From assembly GCA_964481575.1 (NCBI GenBank), contig CAYZTR010000006.1:1-64000 (forward strand): DNA of 64,000 nt, written 5' to 3'. This stretch comes from UQRS01 sp964481575. GTDB taxonomy: Bacteria > Bacillota > Clostridia > Oscillospirales > Acutalibacteraceae. Shown in pieces: positions 16,497 through 26,111 of this stretch (position 1 is its first letter; every line of letters starts with the position of its first letter). The notes under the pieces were generated by a model. It made no database searches. It saw only the letters and a program-made list of their open reading frames with translations, and was not told the origin of the DNA. The translations under genes and the position numbers were made by a program.

Positions 16497-16544
16497 GCCC
16501 CCGGTCATCCACGCAGCTGCGCGGACGACCGGGGGCTTATTTTA
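16497..16544. terminator. Bidirectional terminator, MFS gene / ABC exporter
   Basis: A 10-bp GC-rich stem (16497-16506 with 16527-16536), extended by inner pairs around GCAGCTGC. T-rich exits lie on both strands (TTATTTTA on plus, GTTTTTATTT on minus). Confidence 0.85.
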
Positions 16545-16611
16545 TCGAAACTGATTCACACACCATTGGTTTTCCCCAGTGGGACGAAACTGCCCGTTGC
16601 GGCCAATGCCA

Positions 16612-18924
16612 TCATTCCAGGCCGCGCATGGCCAGCGCCTTACTCTGCAACTGCATCAGCTTATAATAGGTACCCTTTTGATGGATCAATTCCAAATGGG
16701 TGCCTTCTTCAGTGATGCGGCCGTCATCCAGCACCACCAGCCGGTCAGCGTTCCGCAACGTGGAAAGCCGATGGGCAATGGACAGCGTGGTTCGGCCCTT
16801 GGTCAGCCGATCCAGAGCGTCCTGAATAGCCAGCTCGGTCTCGGTATCCACCGAGGCGGTGGCCTCGTCCAGAATCAAAATCCGGGGATTGGCCAGAATG
16901 GCCCGGGCAATGGAAATCCGCTGCCGTTCCCCACCGGACAGGGCCTGGCCGGAGGAACCAATGACGGTATCGTAGCCGTCCGGCATCCGACAGATAAAGT
17001 CATGGGCCGAGGCGGCAATGGCGGCGGCCACCACCTCCTCATGCGTGGCGTTTTCCTTGGCATAGGCAATGTTCTGCTCCACCGTACCCATAAAAATATA
17101 AGTCTCCTGCGACACCATGGCAATATTGCCCCGGAACTCGGAAAAGGCCAGATCACGGATGTTGACCCCATCCATGAAAATCTCCCCCTCCTTGGGGTCA
17201 TACAGCCGGTTAATCAGATTCACCAGGGTGGATTTTCCGGCGCCGCTGCGGCCCACAATCCCCAGGTATTCCCCGGGAGCCACATGCAGGTTAATATCCC
17301 GCAGCACCTCATGATGGGGCTCATAGCCAAAGGTCACATGCCGCAGCTCAATCTCCCCCCGGAAGACCTGCAAATGCACCGGCTGCTCCGGTTCGGTCAC
17401 CTCGGGAATGGCGTCCAGAATCTCAAAAATCCGCTGGGCGGCATTGGTGGTATCGGTCCACTGGCGGAAAACCTGGGACAGAAAGTTCAGCGGCCCGCTG
17501 AGCTGGGAGACATAGGAAGCAAAGGTAATCAGCACGCCCAGCTCAATCCCCTGCCCCCGGAGCACCAGCCAGGAGCCGAAGCCCCAGACGGCAAACAGCG
17601 CCAGATTCTGCACTGCGGCATACAGCGCATTGAACTTATTGTCAAACTTCACAATGTTCAGCTCGGCGGTACGCACCCGGGTATTGTACTTGGCAAACCG
17701 CTGAATCTCCCGATCCTCCTGGCCGAATGCTTTCACCACCCGGGCACCGGTGATATTATCATGAAGCTGGCTATTAAGACTGCGGGTAGCCCGGTGCCGC
17801 TTGCCAAACAGGTGCCACAGCCGAGGCAGCATCCGAACGCTCAAATAAGGCAGCAGGGGCAGCAGAATCAGAGAAACAATCCCCAACCGCCAATTCATGG
17901 TCATCATAATCACCACAGTGGAGATCAGGGTAAAGGTATTGGTAAAAACAAAGGGCAGCTGATCAATGAAAAAATTCAGCACCCGATTGGAATCATCCAG
18001 CACCCGGGTCATGAGAGAACCGGTCTGGCGGGAGGCATAAAAACTGATGGACAGCCGCCCCATGGCGCCGAACACATCCCCCCGGATATTCTTGACCACA
18101 TCCGGCACAATGTGGGCGGAGGCAATGGAATGCACCACCTCCACCAAAAATCCCAGCAGCTTGGTAAACAGCATGGTCACCACAATGGCGGCCAAACCGG
18201 CCAGGCCGGACCGGAACCACCCCAGAGAATCTGTGGTGGCCGAACCACCCAGCACCTGATCGTACAACACCTTGCCGTTCAGGTAGGGCCAGGCCAGCCC
18301 CAGCAGCGAGGAAAGAAAGTAGCAAAACAGCATCAAAACGATCTGGGGGATAAAGGGCTTGAAATACCCCAGAATCCGGAAGAAAATCCCCTTCCGATCC
18401 ATACATTTGGGGCAGATCTTCCGCCGGGGATCCGGATAAGCCGTTCCGCACTTGGGGCAGTAGGCCTCCGGCTCGGTATCCTGCAAATCCCGCTGGGTCA
18501 GGGGTTCCCCGGCCTTCAGCTTATCAAAGGCACTGCAGAACCGGCGGGCATCCCCCACAAACTGGCCGGAAAAGGCCGCCAGATGCACCGGCTGTCCCTG
18601 GACCTCACCGACTACGGCGCCGCCCACCACCCGGTACTCCACCTCCAGGCGGGTGACCGACTCCAGATCCAGGGCGGAAAGATCCCAAGCCCTGGGGGAA
18701 GGCAAAAATTCCCCCTTTTTTCCATAGGCGGAAAAAACCTTAGGATCCGTGGGAACAGGGGCGGCAGCAGCCACAAACAAACTGTCCCGGGTCAGCAGCA
18801 GATAGGTATCGCCGAATTCACAGTGGAGATCAATGTCACACTGGGTATAGCAAAGGATCTCCTCCTGCAAAAGATCCTGCTGCCGCAAGGCGGATAATAA
18901 ATCCGCCGGAATAGGGTTCTGCAA
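16612..18924 (-). CDS. ABC exporter with N-terminal zinc-ribbon extension
   Basis: A 770-residue half-transporter. Residues about 1-155 form a soluble domain. A zinc ribbon follows (Cys156, Cys159, Cys171, Cys174). From about 180 there are six membrane segments, then an ATPase domain with Walker A VGRSGAGKST, signature LSGGERQR and Walker B ILILDEATASVD. Such proteins work as dimers exporting lipids, peptides or drugs. The extra N-terminal domain is the odd part and recurs in some clostridial exporters as far as I recall; its role is unknown. It starts at TTG 18924, after GGAGGG. The gene lies 37 nt behind the aldose-epimerase-like gene and may be co-transcribed. Confidence 0.88.
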   Translation of the reverse strand: MQNPIPADLLSALRQQDLLQEEILCYTQCDIDLHCEFGDTYLLLTRDSLFVAAAAPVPTDPKVFSAYGKKGEFLPSPRAWDLSALDLESVTRLEVEYRVVGGAVVGEVQGQPVHLAAFSGQFVGDARRFCSAFDKLKAGEPLTQRDLQDTEPEAYCPKCGTAYPDPRRKICPKCMDRKGIFFRILGYFKPFIPQIVLMLFCYFLSSLLGLAWPYLNGKVLYDQVLGGSATTDSLGWFRSGLAGLAAIVVTMLFTKLLGFLVEVVHSIASAHIVPDVVKNIRGDVFGAMGRLSISFYASRQTGSLMTRVLDDSNRVLNFFIDQLPFVFTNTFTLISTVVIMMTMNWRLGIVSLILLPLLPYLSVRMLPRLWHLFGKRHRATRSLNSQLHDNITGARVVKAFGQEDREIQRFAKYNTRVRTAELNIVKFDNKFNALYAAVQNLALFAVWGFGSWLVLRGQGIELGVLITFASYVSQLSGPLNFLSQVFRQWTDTTNAAQRIFEILDAIPEVTEPEQPVHLQVFRGEIELRHVTFGYEPHHEVLRDINLHVAPGEYLGIVGRSGAGKSTLVNLINRLYDPKEGEIFMDGVNIRDLAFSEFRGNIAMVSQETYIFMGTVEQNIAYAKENATHEEVVAAAIAASAHDFICRMPDGYDTVIGSSGQALSGGERQRISIARAILANPRILILDEATASVDTETELAIQDALDRLTKGRTTLSIAHRLSTLRNADRLVVLDDGRITEEGTHLELIHQKGTYYKLMQLQSKALAMRGLE

Positions 18925-18961
18925 CCGGAACCCTCCTTTCTCCGGAAAAATACAAACAGGC

Positions 18962-19837
18962 TTACAGCAAGGTCAGCTTCATGGACAGTTCCTTACTGTC
19001 TCCAGGCGCCAGCAAGGCCATGCCCCGCTTCTCGGCCAGGTCATCCCCCTCCAGATCGGTGGTGGCGGTACCTGTCCAGGGTTCCAGACAGACAAAGGGA
19101 GCATCTTTGGCCTGCCAGATGCCGAAATACTCAAAACCGTGGAAGTCCATTTCCACCCCGCGCAGCGTTTCGGTAGAATACAGGGACACCTGCCGGGACT
19201 GGAGCTGCTCCAGCACCAGCGCATCCCGGTAAAACAACGCATGGGTCAAAGGCAGGGTATCGGTATGATCCAGCACCGGCTGCCGCTGCCCTGTCAGAAT
19301 CAGATCCGTGGCCCCGTCGATTATGGGGGAATCGCAGGTCTCAGTCTTGGCAAACTTCACCACATAATCGGTGAACTGCTCCCCCGGCAGCAACGGCACG
19401 TTAAAGCCGGGATGGCAACCCAGACAAAAGGGCATTTCCTTCTCATCCCGGTTGGTCACGGTAAACCGCTGGGTCAGGGTGCGGCCGGTAAGGATAAAAT
19501 CCACCTGCAGAGTAAAATCAAAGGGATACATGCTTTTGGTTTCGGTGTCGGCCGTCAGCAAAAAGGACAGGGTATCCGCCCCGGCCTCCTCCTTCCGGAA
19601 CTCGTGGATCCGGGCCACGCCATGCCGGGGCATGGGGTATTCCTGCCCGCCAATGCGGCACTTTTTATCCCGGACACCCCCTACCACTGGAAACAGCAAG
19701 GGCGCCTGGCCCTTCCAATAGGCAGGATCCCCCTGCCAGAGATACTCCACCCCATGGACATCCCGCAGGGAGGTCAGCGTGGCGCCCATGGAATCCACTT
19801 CCAGGTACACCTCATAATTGGTCAAAGTATAGCGCAT
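18962..19837 (-). CDS. Aldose 1-epimerase family protein (LacX-like)
   Basis: A 291-residue galactose-mutarotase-fold protein. Features include RHGVARIHEFRKEE, LGCHPGFNVP with a conserved His, and VCLEPWTGT containing the catalytic-type Glu. This form matches the LacX / aldose-epimerase-like subgroup rather than classical GalM, and its sugar or sugar-phosphate substrate is unknown. ATG 19837 follows GGAGGG. It is located between recN and the ABC exporter on the same strand, 36 nt after recN. Confidence 0.85.
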   Translation of the reverse strand: MRYTLTNYEVYLEVDSMGATLTSLRDVHGVEYLWQGDPAYWKGQAPLLFPVVGGVRDKKCRIGGQEYPMPRHGVARIHEFRKEEAGADTLSFLLTADTETKSMYPFDFTLQVDFILTGRTLTQRFTVTNRDEKEMPFCLGCHPGFNVPLLPGEQFTDYVVKFAKTETCDSPIIDGATDLILTGQRQPVLDHTDTLPLTHALFYRDALVLEQLQSRQVSLYSTETLRGVEMDFHGFEYFGIWQAKDAPFVCLEPWTGTATTDLEGDDLAEKRGMALLAPGDSKELSMKLTLL

Positions 19838-19873
19838 AAAAAAGCCCTCCTCATTGATTGTATCCCATCGGAA

Positions 19874-21550
19874 TCATGGTGCAGCATCGGCACGGGCCAG
19901 CAGTTCCTGGGCTGTGGCGCGCAGGGCGTCGGTCAACTGACCGCCGGCCAGGAGCCGGGCAATCTCAGCCACCCGGGCCTCCCCCTCCAAAGGGGTCACG
20001 CTGGTTACCGTACGATGGTTTTCGGTTTGCTTCTCAATATATAAATGCCGGTGCGCCAGGGCGGCAATCTGGGCCAGATGGGTGATGCAGATCACCTGCC
20101 GCCCCTCCGAAACCTGGCGCAGCTTCCGCCCCACCTTTTCGGCGGCGTTGCCGCTGATACCGGTATCAATTTCATCAAAAATCAGGGTAGGAACAGCATC
20201 CTTCCCCGCCAACACACATTTAATGGCCAGCATAATCCGGGAAAGCTCGCCGCCGGAAGCAATTCTGGCCAGAGGCTTGGGCGGCTCCCCCACATTGGCG
20301 GAGATCAAAAACTCCACCCGGTCGGCGCCGGTTTTGGCGTAACTGGCAGGCTCCACCGACACCACAAACCGAACCCCCGGCATATTCAAAAATTCCAGTT
20401 CCCGGCACACTGCCTGGGCAAAGGCCTCCCCGGCAGTCTTACGGCTTTCCGTCAGCAGGGCAGCGGCATCAATGAGCCGCTCCTTCGCCCCGTCCAGGGC
20501 TTCCTCCAGTTCCTGCTTCCGCTGGTCATACTGGTTCAAATCCAACTGCTGGGCTTTGGCAGATTCCAACAGCCCGGACAGTTCATCCGCCGGGACACCA
20601 TACTTGCGTTCCAGCTGGAAATACAGCTCCAGCCGCTCCTCCACCTGGGCTTGGCGGTCTGGGGAAAAATCTGCCCCTTCCAGAGCCGACCGGATCTCAT
20701 CGGTTACCGATTCCAATTCAAAGCCCAAGGCGGTGAGACGGTCGGCCTTTCCGGCCAGATCCGGCAACAGGACAGCCGCTTTACCGGCATCCTCCGCCGC
20801 CCCCTGTACCAGCTCTAAGGCGCCGGGAACATCCTCCCCACCGGCCAGCCGGGCATAAACGGCGGCAAGCGCCTCTAAAATCTGCTGGCCGCTTTGCAAC
20901 ACCTTCCGCTCTTCCAGCAGCTGCTCCTTTTCCCCGGGAACCGGTGCCATGGCCTCCAACTCTTCCACCTGAAATGCCAAATATTCCGCCCGGCGGGCCA
21001 GCTCGGCGGCATCGGTTTCCAGCGCGCGCAGGGCTTTCACCACCTGTTTATACTCCGCCAGCGCGGCGGCGTATCCCCGGCGAATCTCCCCATTTCCGGC
21101 CAACACGTCTATGTACCGGTAATGGCTGTCAGAATTCAGCAGGGCACTGCTATCGTGCTGGCCGTGGATATTAATGAGAAAACGGCCGATTTCTTTCAAT
21201 ACCGAAACGGTGGCAGGTTGTCCCCCCACCCGGCAAATATTCTTGCCGTCTGCCGTCATGATCCGTTGCAGCAACAGCGTACCGTCCGCTTCGGGTGCGT
21301 ATCCCAATTCGGCAATCCGCTGGGCCAGACGGCCGGTAATGCCGCCAAAGGTGGCGGACACTACCCCCCGCTTGGCGCCGGTTCGGATCAGCTCCCGGGA
21401 GGTTCGCTCCCCCAGCACAGCATGTAGCGCATCAATAATAATGGATTTTCCTGCGCCGGTTTCCCCGGTCAGCAGATTAAAGCCGGCGGAAAACGCCAGA
21501 CTTTGTTTCTCAATGACGGCAATGTTTTCAATATACAGCTGTTCCAGCAT
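19874..21550 (-). CDS. recN: DNA repair protein RecN
   Basis: RecN (558 aa) is an SMC-like ATPase acting early in double-strand-break repair. The N-terminal Walker A GETGAGKS lies at 29-36. The long middle part is a coiled coil (about 150-370). The signature-like ASGGELSRIMLAIK and Walker B PTLIFDEIDTGISG lie in the C-terminal third. Its place after argR in the conserved dxs-tlyA-nadK-argR-recN order is typical of Clostridia. Confidence 0.97.
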   Translation of the reverse strand: MLEQLYIENIAVIEKQSLAFSAGFNLLTGETGAGKSIIIDALHAVLGERTSRELIRTGAKRGVVSATFGGITGRLAQRIAELGYAPEADGTLLLQRIMTADGKNICRVGGQPATVSVLKEIGRFLINIHGQHDSSALLNSDSHYRYIDVLAGNGEIRRGYAAALAEYKQVVKALRALETDAAELARRAEYLAFQVEELEAMAPVPGEKEQLLEERKVLQSGQQILEALAAVYARLAGGEDVPGALELVQGAAEDAGKAAVLLPDLAGKADRLTALGFELESVTDEIRSALEGADFSPDRQAQVEERLELYFQLERKYGVPADELSGLLESAKAQQLDLNQYDQRKQELEEALDGAKERLIDAAALLTESRKTAGEAFAQAVCRELEFLNMPGVRFVVSVEPASYAKTGADRVEFLISANVGEPPKPLARIASGGELSRIMLAIKCVLAGKDAVPTLIFDEIDTGISGNAAEKVGRKLRQVSEGRQVICITHLAQIAALAHRHLYIEKQTENHRTVTSVTPLEGEARVAEIARLLAGGQLTDALRATAQELLARADAAP

Positions 21551-21596
21551 CCGGGCGCTCCCCCTTTCCTATTCTGCCAGCATCCCGCGGGCAGGA

Positions 21597-22046
21597 TCAT
21601 TTTCCCAACAACCGCAGCAGGGCAGTCTCCAGCATTTTGGCCGAGGTCTCATCCCGGGTAATGGCCAGGATGGTGTCATCCCCCGAGATGGTGCCCACCA
21701 CCGAACTCCATTTCATATGATCCAGGGCGGCGGCGGCGCCGGAAGCCGTTCCGGCATAGCATTTGATGACCACATCATTCATGGCTGATTCCACGCTGAT
21801 CACCGAGTTGGCAAACACCCCTTTATACATGGCGCTCTGGGCATCCGGGTTGCTTTGGCTAATATACCGGTACCGACCGTTGGAATCGGCTCCCTTCACC
21901 AGCCGCAGCTCCTTCATATCCCGGGAAACAGTGGCCTGGGTCACAGGGAACCCGCTTTGACGCAGCGCCTCCTGCAGATCCTCCTGGGTATCAATGGCCT
22001 GGGCGGCGATGATTTCCAAAATGCGCTGTTGGCGTTCTTTTTTCAT
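21597..22046 (-). CDS. argR: Arginine repressor
   Basis: ArgR (149 aa) has an N-terminal winged-helix DNA-binding domain (QRILEIIAAQAIDTQEDLQEAL, then TQATVSRDMKELRLVK) and a C-terminal hexamerisation and arginine-binding domain with GTISGDDTILAI. It controls arginine metabolism. No arginine genes are nearby, but the argR-recN linkage is conserved in Firmicutes. ATG 22046 follows GGAG. Confidence 0.96.
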   Translation of the reverse strand: MKKERQQRILEIIAAQAIDTQEDLQEALRQSGFPVTQATVSRDMKELRLVKGADSNGRYRYISQSNPDAQSAMYKGVFANSVISVESAMNDVVIKCYAGTASGAAAALDHMKWSSVVGTISGDDTILAITRDETSAKMLETALLRLLGK

Positions 22047-22065
22047 AATCGTTCCACTCCTGTTA

Positions 22066-22896
22066 TTACCGCAAAAGTTTTTGACTGAGAATATTATAAA
22101 AGGAATCTTTTTTCAACCGGATCAGCCGTACCTCCATCTCGGTGGCAGGCGAGATCTTTACGGTAACACCGTTCTCCATGGCATATGCGTCCCCGTCCGC
22201 AGTCAGAACCGGGTGCCCCTGCTCCAAAACCGCTCGGGCCTGCACCGTCAGGCTGGTGGCCCCGATGACCAAAGGCCGGGCCGCCATGGAGTGGGGACAG
22301 ATGGGGGTCATAACAATGGCATGCAGGGAGGGATCGACCACAGGTCCCCCGGCGGATAAGGAATAGGCTGTAGAGCCGGTGGGGGTGGAGAAAATGATAC
22401 CGTCTGCCCGATAATGCAGCTCCTGCCCCTCCACAAAAACCGAAAGGTCGATCATCTGGGAAAATTTGCCGTAAGAAATCACAGCATCATTGAGACAGTA
22501 AAAGCAGCCCTCCCGGCTATCCTGCACCTCGGCCTTCAGCATCATGCGACGCTCTACCCGATAATCTCCGGCCAGCAACAAAGACAGGCGGCTCAGCTCG
22601 TTCTTTTCCAGACTGGCCATAAAACCCAAATGCCCGGCATTGATGCCCAGCACCGGCTTATCAAAGATGGCGGCCTGTTTCGCAACCCGGAGAATGGTTC
22701 CGTCTCCCCCCACGGCCAGGATCACATCACAGTCCTGGTAAATCTTCTCCCGGGGCAGAATTTCGGCCATAGCCGGCAGTCCGACCTCCTGAGGCAGATA
22801 CACCGCGCCACCGGCTGCCAGGAGTCGGGACACGGTCTCCCGGGTCACCGTCCCGCCCAGATCCCGTTCCAGATTGGGAATCACGCCGATTTTCAT
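22066..22896 (-). CDS. nadK: NAD kinase
   Basis: NadK (276 aa) phosphorylates NAD to NADP. The diagnostic GGDGTIL (NAD-kinase motif, about 63-69), NAGHLGF, and the SPTGSTAYSLSAGG-type segment (STPTGSTAYSLSAGGP) are present. Its ATG overlaps the tlyA stop codon by 4 nt (ATGA), so translation is coupled. It is the third gene of the dxs-tlyA-nadK-argR-recN block. Confidence 0.97.
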   Translation of the reverse strand: MKIGVIPNLERDLGGTVTRETVSRLLAAGGAVYLPQEVGLPAMAEILPREKIYQDCDVILAVGGDGTILRVAKQAAIFDKPVLGINAGHLGFMASLEKNELSRLSLLLAGDYRVERRMMLKAEVQDSREGCFYCLNDAVISYGKFSQMIDLSVFVEGQELHYRADGIIFSTPTGSTAYSLSAGGPVVDPSLHAIVMTPICPHSMAARPLVIGATSLTVQARAVLEQGHPVLTADGDAYAMENGVTVKISPATEMEVRLIRLKKDSFYNILSQKLLR

Positions 22897-23723
22897 GGGT
22901 TGGCTCCTTTCCCCGCCCGATCCAGGGCGGCGTGGGATGCTTCCACAATGGAAGCCGGGTCGGCTTCCGCCAGAAATCGCCCGGCGCCATCGTTTTGAAT
23001 GTGCATTAAATATTCAATATTCCCCTCCGGCCCCTTAATGGGAGAATAATCCAGATGGAGAATGGAAAACCCCATGGCGGTGGTGAAGGCAGTGACCGTC
23101 TGGATCACCTCCAGATGGACAGCCTTATCCCGGACGACCCCCTTTTTCCCCACCTTGCCTTTTCCAGCCTCAAACTGGGGCTTAATCAGGCAGACGGCTT
23201 CTCCGCCCGGGGCCATCAGGGGCTGTACCGCAGGCAGCACCAGAGCCAGAGAAATAAAACAAACATCCACCGAGAAGAAATCCAGGGCATCGGGAATCTG
23301 CTCCCGGGTCAGGTATCGGGCGTTGGTACGCTCCAGATTCACCACGCGGGCATCGGTCCGCAGGGAATAGGCCAGCTGCCCATACCCCACGTCCACCGCA
23401 TAAACCTTAACGGCGCCGTTTTGCAGCATGCAATCGGTAAAGCCGCCGGTGGAAGCGCCGATGTCAGCGCAGGTTTTCCCCTGCAAATCCAGATGAAAGA
23501 CCTCCATAGCCTTTTCCAGCTTCAAGCCGCCCCGGCTTACATATTTGGGGGCATTGGCCCGAACCTGGATATCATCCTCCGGTTTTACCACCGTACCGGC
23601 CTTATCCACCTTCTGGTTGTTGACAAAGACCACGCCGGCCATAATATAGGCTCTGGCCTTTTCCCGGCTTTCGGCCAGGCCCCGCTGGACAACAGCCACA
23701 TCCAGTCGCAGTTTATCTGCCAT
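22893..23723 (-). CDS. tlyA: TlyA family rRNA (cytidine-2'-O)-methyltransferase
   Basis: A 276-residue protein with an N-terminal S4 RNA-binding domain (LRLDVAVVQRGLAESREKA) and an FtsJ/RrmJ-type methyltransferase domain. DIGASTGGFTDCML is the SAM-binding loop, and DVCFISL and KPQFE are later motifs. TlyA proteins 2'-O-methylate rRNA cytidines. The start at 23723, within the last codons of dxs (11-nt overlap), is chosen because the S4 domain begins there; upstream codons are non-conserved. Confidence 0.95.
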   Translation of the reverse strand: MADKLRLDVAVVQRGLAESREKARAYIMAGVVFVNNQKVDKAGTVVKPEDDIQVRANAPKYVSRGGLKLEKAMEVFHLDLQGKTCADIGASTGGFTDCMLQNGAVKVYAVDVGYGQLAYSLRTDARVVNLERTNARYLTREQIPDALDFFSVDVCFISLALVLPAVQPLMAPGGEAVCLIKPQFEAGKGKVGKKGVVRDKAVHLEVIQTVTAFTTAMGFSILHLDYSPIKGPEGNIEYLMHIQNDGAGRFLAEADPASIVEASHAALDRAGKGANP

Positions 23724-25575
23724 ATCGCAGCTGCACCTCCTGTGCAATTCTGTCGGCATCCAGGCCGCACTGCCGCAGCAGCTGGGCCGGTTCCCCTGCC
23801 GGTACATAAGTATCCTCTACCGCCAAATGGCAGTATTGCCCGGAAAAGCCGGATTCCAACAGCCGGACACCAAAGGCCTCCCCAACACCGCCGCTCCGCT
23901 CAGCCTCCTCGGCAAAGAGACACAGGGAAGCATCCATAGCCTGCCCGACGGCCTCCGCTGCCAAGGGAGAAATACAGTTCAGCTTCAGGCAGGCCGTGGA
24001 AATACCCACCTGCGCCAGGGCTTCCGCCGCCCAAAGACACTGGGCAAATTCCCGGCCGTAGCTGACCAGGAACACGGCAGCCGCCGGATCCCCATACAGG
24101 ACAAAGGGGGCCGCCTTATCTTCATAAGACGGGGGCAGCTTGGGTTCCCCGCCCCGGGGATAGCGCAAAGCCACCACGCCTGATTCCCGATACAGCGCCT
24201 GCTGTAGCATATCCTCCAACTCGGAGAAGGTCATGGGGCAAAGCACCGTCACACCGGGAATGGAACGAAGGAAGGAAACGTCCAGCAGGCCCTGATGGGT
24301 CTCACCGTCCGCCCCCACCAAACCGGCGCGATCCACCGCCAGCACCAGATGATTTCCGGCGATAGCGGCATCATGCACCACCTGATCGTAGCCCCGCTGC
24401 AGGAAAGAGGAATACACCGCAAACACCGGCAACATACCGGCAGTGGCCAGCCCCGCCCCAAAGGTGATGGCGTGCTGTTCGGCGATTCCCACATCGAAAA
24501 AGCGAGATTTATATTGTTCTGCAAAATGCTCCAGACCGGTACCGTCCCGCATGGCGGCGGTAATGGCGCAGATTCGGGGATCGGTAGCCGCATAGCGGCA
24601 TAGCGCCTCCCCAAACATATGGGAGAAATCCCGGCCGTCCGATGGGGTAACCCCCTGGGTCGTATCAAAGGCCGAAACCCCATGATAGGCGCCGGGGTTC
24701 TTTTCGGCCGGGGTATATCCCTTGCCCTTGGTGGTGATCACATGCACCAGCACAGGCCGGTTCTCCCGGGCAGCTTCCTCCAGCACATTCAACAGCTGCG
24801 GCAGATCGTGACCGTCCACCGGGCCCAGATAATGGAGCCCGAAATCCTCAAATAAATTGGAATGATAAATGGCATTTTTCAAAACGGTTTTTGAATTCAC
24901 CAGGCTGTTCCGCAGCCGCTTCCCCACCAGAGGAAGCCGGCCCACCGTCCAATCCACCCAGCGCTTGAACCGATAATAAGATGGGCGGGTACGCATTTTG
25001 GTCAAATGCCGGGGAAAGCCCCCAACATTCCGCCCGATGGACATTTTATTGTCATTTAAAATAATAATCAGATTACTATTATCCCGACCGCAGTTATTGA
25101 GCCCTTCAAAGGCCATGCCGCCGGTCATGGCGCCGTCTCCGATGACCGCCACCGTTTTATGGAGATTGCCCAACAGAGCATTGGCCCGGGCGATCCCCAA
25201 TGCGGAAGAAATAGAGGTAGAACTGTGACCGGAAATCACCGGGTCATAGGGGCTTTCCTTGGGCCGCATAAACCCGGAGATACCCCCGGATTGGCGCAGC
25301 GTATGGAATTCCTCCCGCCGGCCGGTCAACAATTTATGCGCATAGCACTGATGCCCCACATCAAAGATAATACTGTCCCCTGGCGGGTGAAAAATGCTGT
25401 GAATGGCCACAGTCAGCTCCACCACACCCAAATTGGAAGCCAGGTGGCCTCCCGTCCGGGATACCGTTTCAATAATCTCCTGCCGGAGCTCCCGGCACAG
25501 CTGCTGCTTTTCCTCCAGCGTCAGGGACTTTACATCCGCCGGGCTGTGAATCCGATCCAGAATGGGCCTGTCCAC
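23713..25575 (-). CDS. dxs: 1-deoxy-D-xylulose-5-phosphate synthase
   Basis: Dxs (620 aa) condenses pyruvate and glyceraldehyde-3-phosphate, the first step of the MEP isoprenoid pathway. The thiamine-diphosphate site shows GDGAMTGGMAFEGLNN; GHQCYAHKLLTGR and the transketolase C-terminal DVGIAEQHAITFGAGLA are present. It starts with GTG 25575 after AAAGGAGG. It lies in one operon with ispA, so prenyl-precursor synthesis genes are grouped. Confidence 0.98.
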   Translation of the reverse strand: MDRPILDRIHSPADVKSLTLEEKQQLCRELRQEIIETVSRTGGHLASNLGVVELTVAIHSIFHPPGDSIIFDVGHQCYAHKLLTGRREEFHTLRQSGGISGFMRPKESPYDPVISGHSSTSISSALGIARANALLGNLHKTVAVIGDGAMTGGMAFEGLNNCGRDNSNLIIILNDNKMSIGRNVGGFPRHLTKMRTRPSYYRFKRWVDWTVGRLPLVGKRLRNSLVNSKTVLKNAIYHSNLFEDFGLHYLGPVDGHDLPQLLNVLEEAARENRPVLVHVITTKGKGYTPAEKNPGAYHGVSAFDTTQGVTPSDGRDFSHMFGEALCRYAATDPRICAITAAMRDGTGLEHFAEQYKSRFFDVGIAEQHAITFGAGLATAGMLPVFAVYSSFLQRGYDQVVHDAAIAGNHLVLAVDRAGLVGADGETHQGLLDVSFLRSIPGVTVLCPMTFSELEDMLQQALYRESGVVALRYPRGGEPKLPPSYEDKAAPFVLYGDPAAAVFLVSYGREFAQCLWAAEALAQVGISTACLKLNCISPLAAEAVGQAMDASLCLFAEEAERSGGVGEAFGVRLLESGFSGQYCHLAVEDTYVPAGEPAQLLRQCGLDADRIAQEVQLRYGR

Positions 25576-25627
25576 CCTACTTCCTCCTTTCTGCGTAATA
25601 CAGAATTTGCGGCAGGCCGACGCTGCG

Positions 25628-26086
25628 TTACAGCACCGACATCAGCCAGCCGATAAGAATGCCCAGCAGGGCACCGGCCAGAACCTGCAGAGGCGTATGC
25701 CCCAAAATTTCCTTAAATGCCTGGAGATCCTCCTCCCGCTGCTGGGAGGGATCAAACAGCTTGGTCACCAGTAGATTCAGGGCTTTTCCGTGCTGCCCGG
25801 CCTGATATCGGACGGTGACTGCGTCATACATAACGACCACCGCCAGCACACAGGCCAGGGCAAAATAGGCCGATCCAAACCCCTCCTGTATACCGATGGC
25901 CACTGCCAGGGCGCACACGGTAGCCGAGTGAGAGCTGGGCATGCCGCCCGGCCCCACGAACCGCTCCATTTTAAAATTCTTCACCAAAAACTTGGCATGG
26001 GCCGCCTTGAAAATCTGGGCCAGGCACCAGGCCAGCGCCGCTGCAATCAAAGGGGTATTGGAAAAAAAAGCTCGAATTTCGCTCAT
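25628..26086 (-). CDS. Divergent PAP2-family membrane protein (DUF212)
   Basis: A 152-residue membrane protein of the acidPPc/VanPerase (divergent PAP2, DUF212) family. GGMPSSHSATVCALA carries the phosphatase-like Ser-His motif, and YDAVTVRYQAGQHGKALN is family-typical. It may dephosphorylate prenyl or lipid pyrophosphates, which would suit its position between ispA and dxs; the activity is inferred. ATG 26086 follows GAGG. Confidence 0.85.
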   Translation of the reverse strand: MSEIRAFFSNTPLIAAALAWCLAQIFKAAHAKFLVKNFKMERFVGPGGMPSSHSATVCALAVAIGIQEGFGSAYFALACVLAVVVMYDAVTVRYQAGQHGKALNLLVTKLFDPSQQREEDLQAFKEILGHTPLQVLAGALLGILIGWLMSVL

Positions 26087-26111
26087 AATGCAATCCTCAC
26101 GGTCCGGCCGA

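Noticed and set aside
16579..18897. 772-codon plus-strand open frame antisense to the ABC exporter
   Set aside because: It is a shadow of the exporter gene caused by GC-rich codons; composition (Gln, His, Pro and Gly-rich) is unlike a real protein, while the minus-strand product has all ABC motifs.
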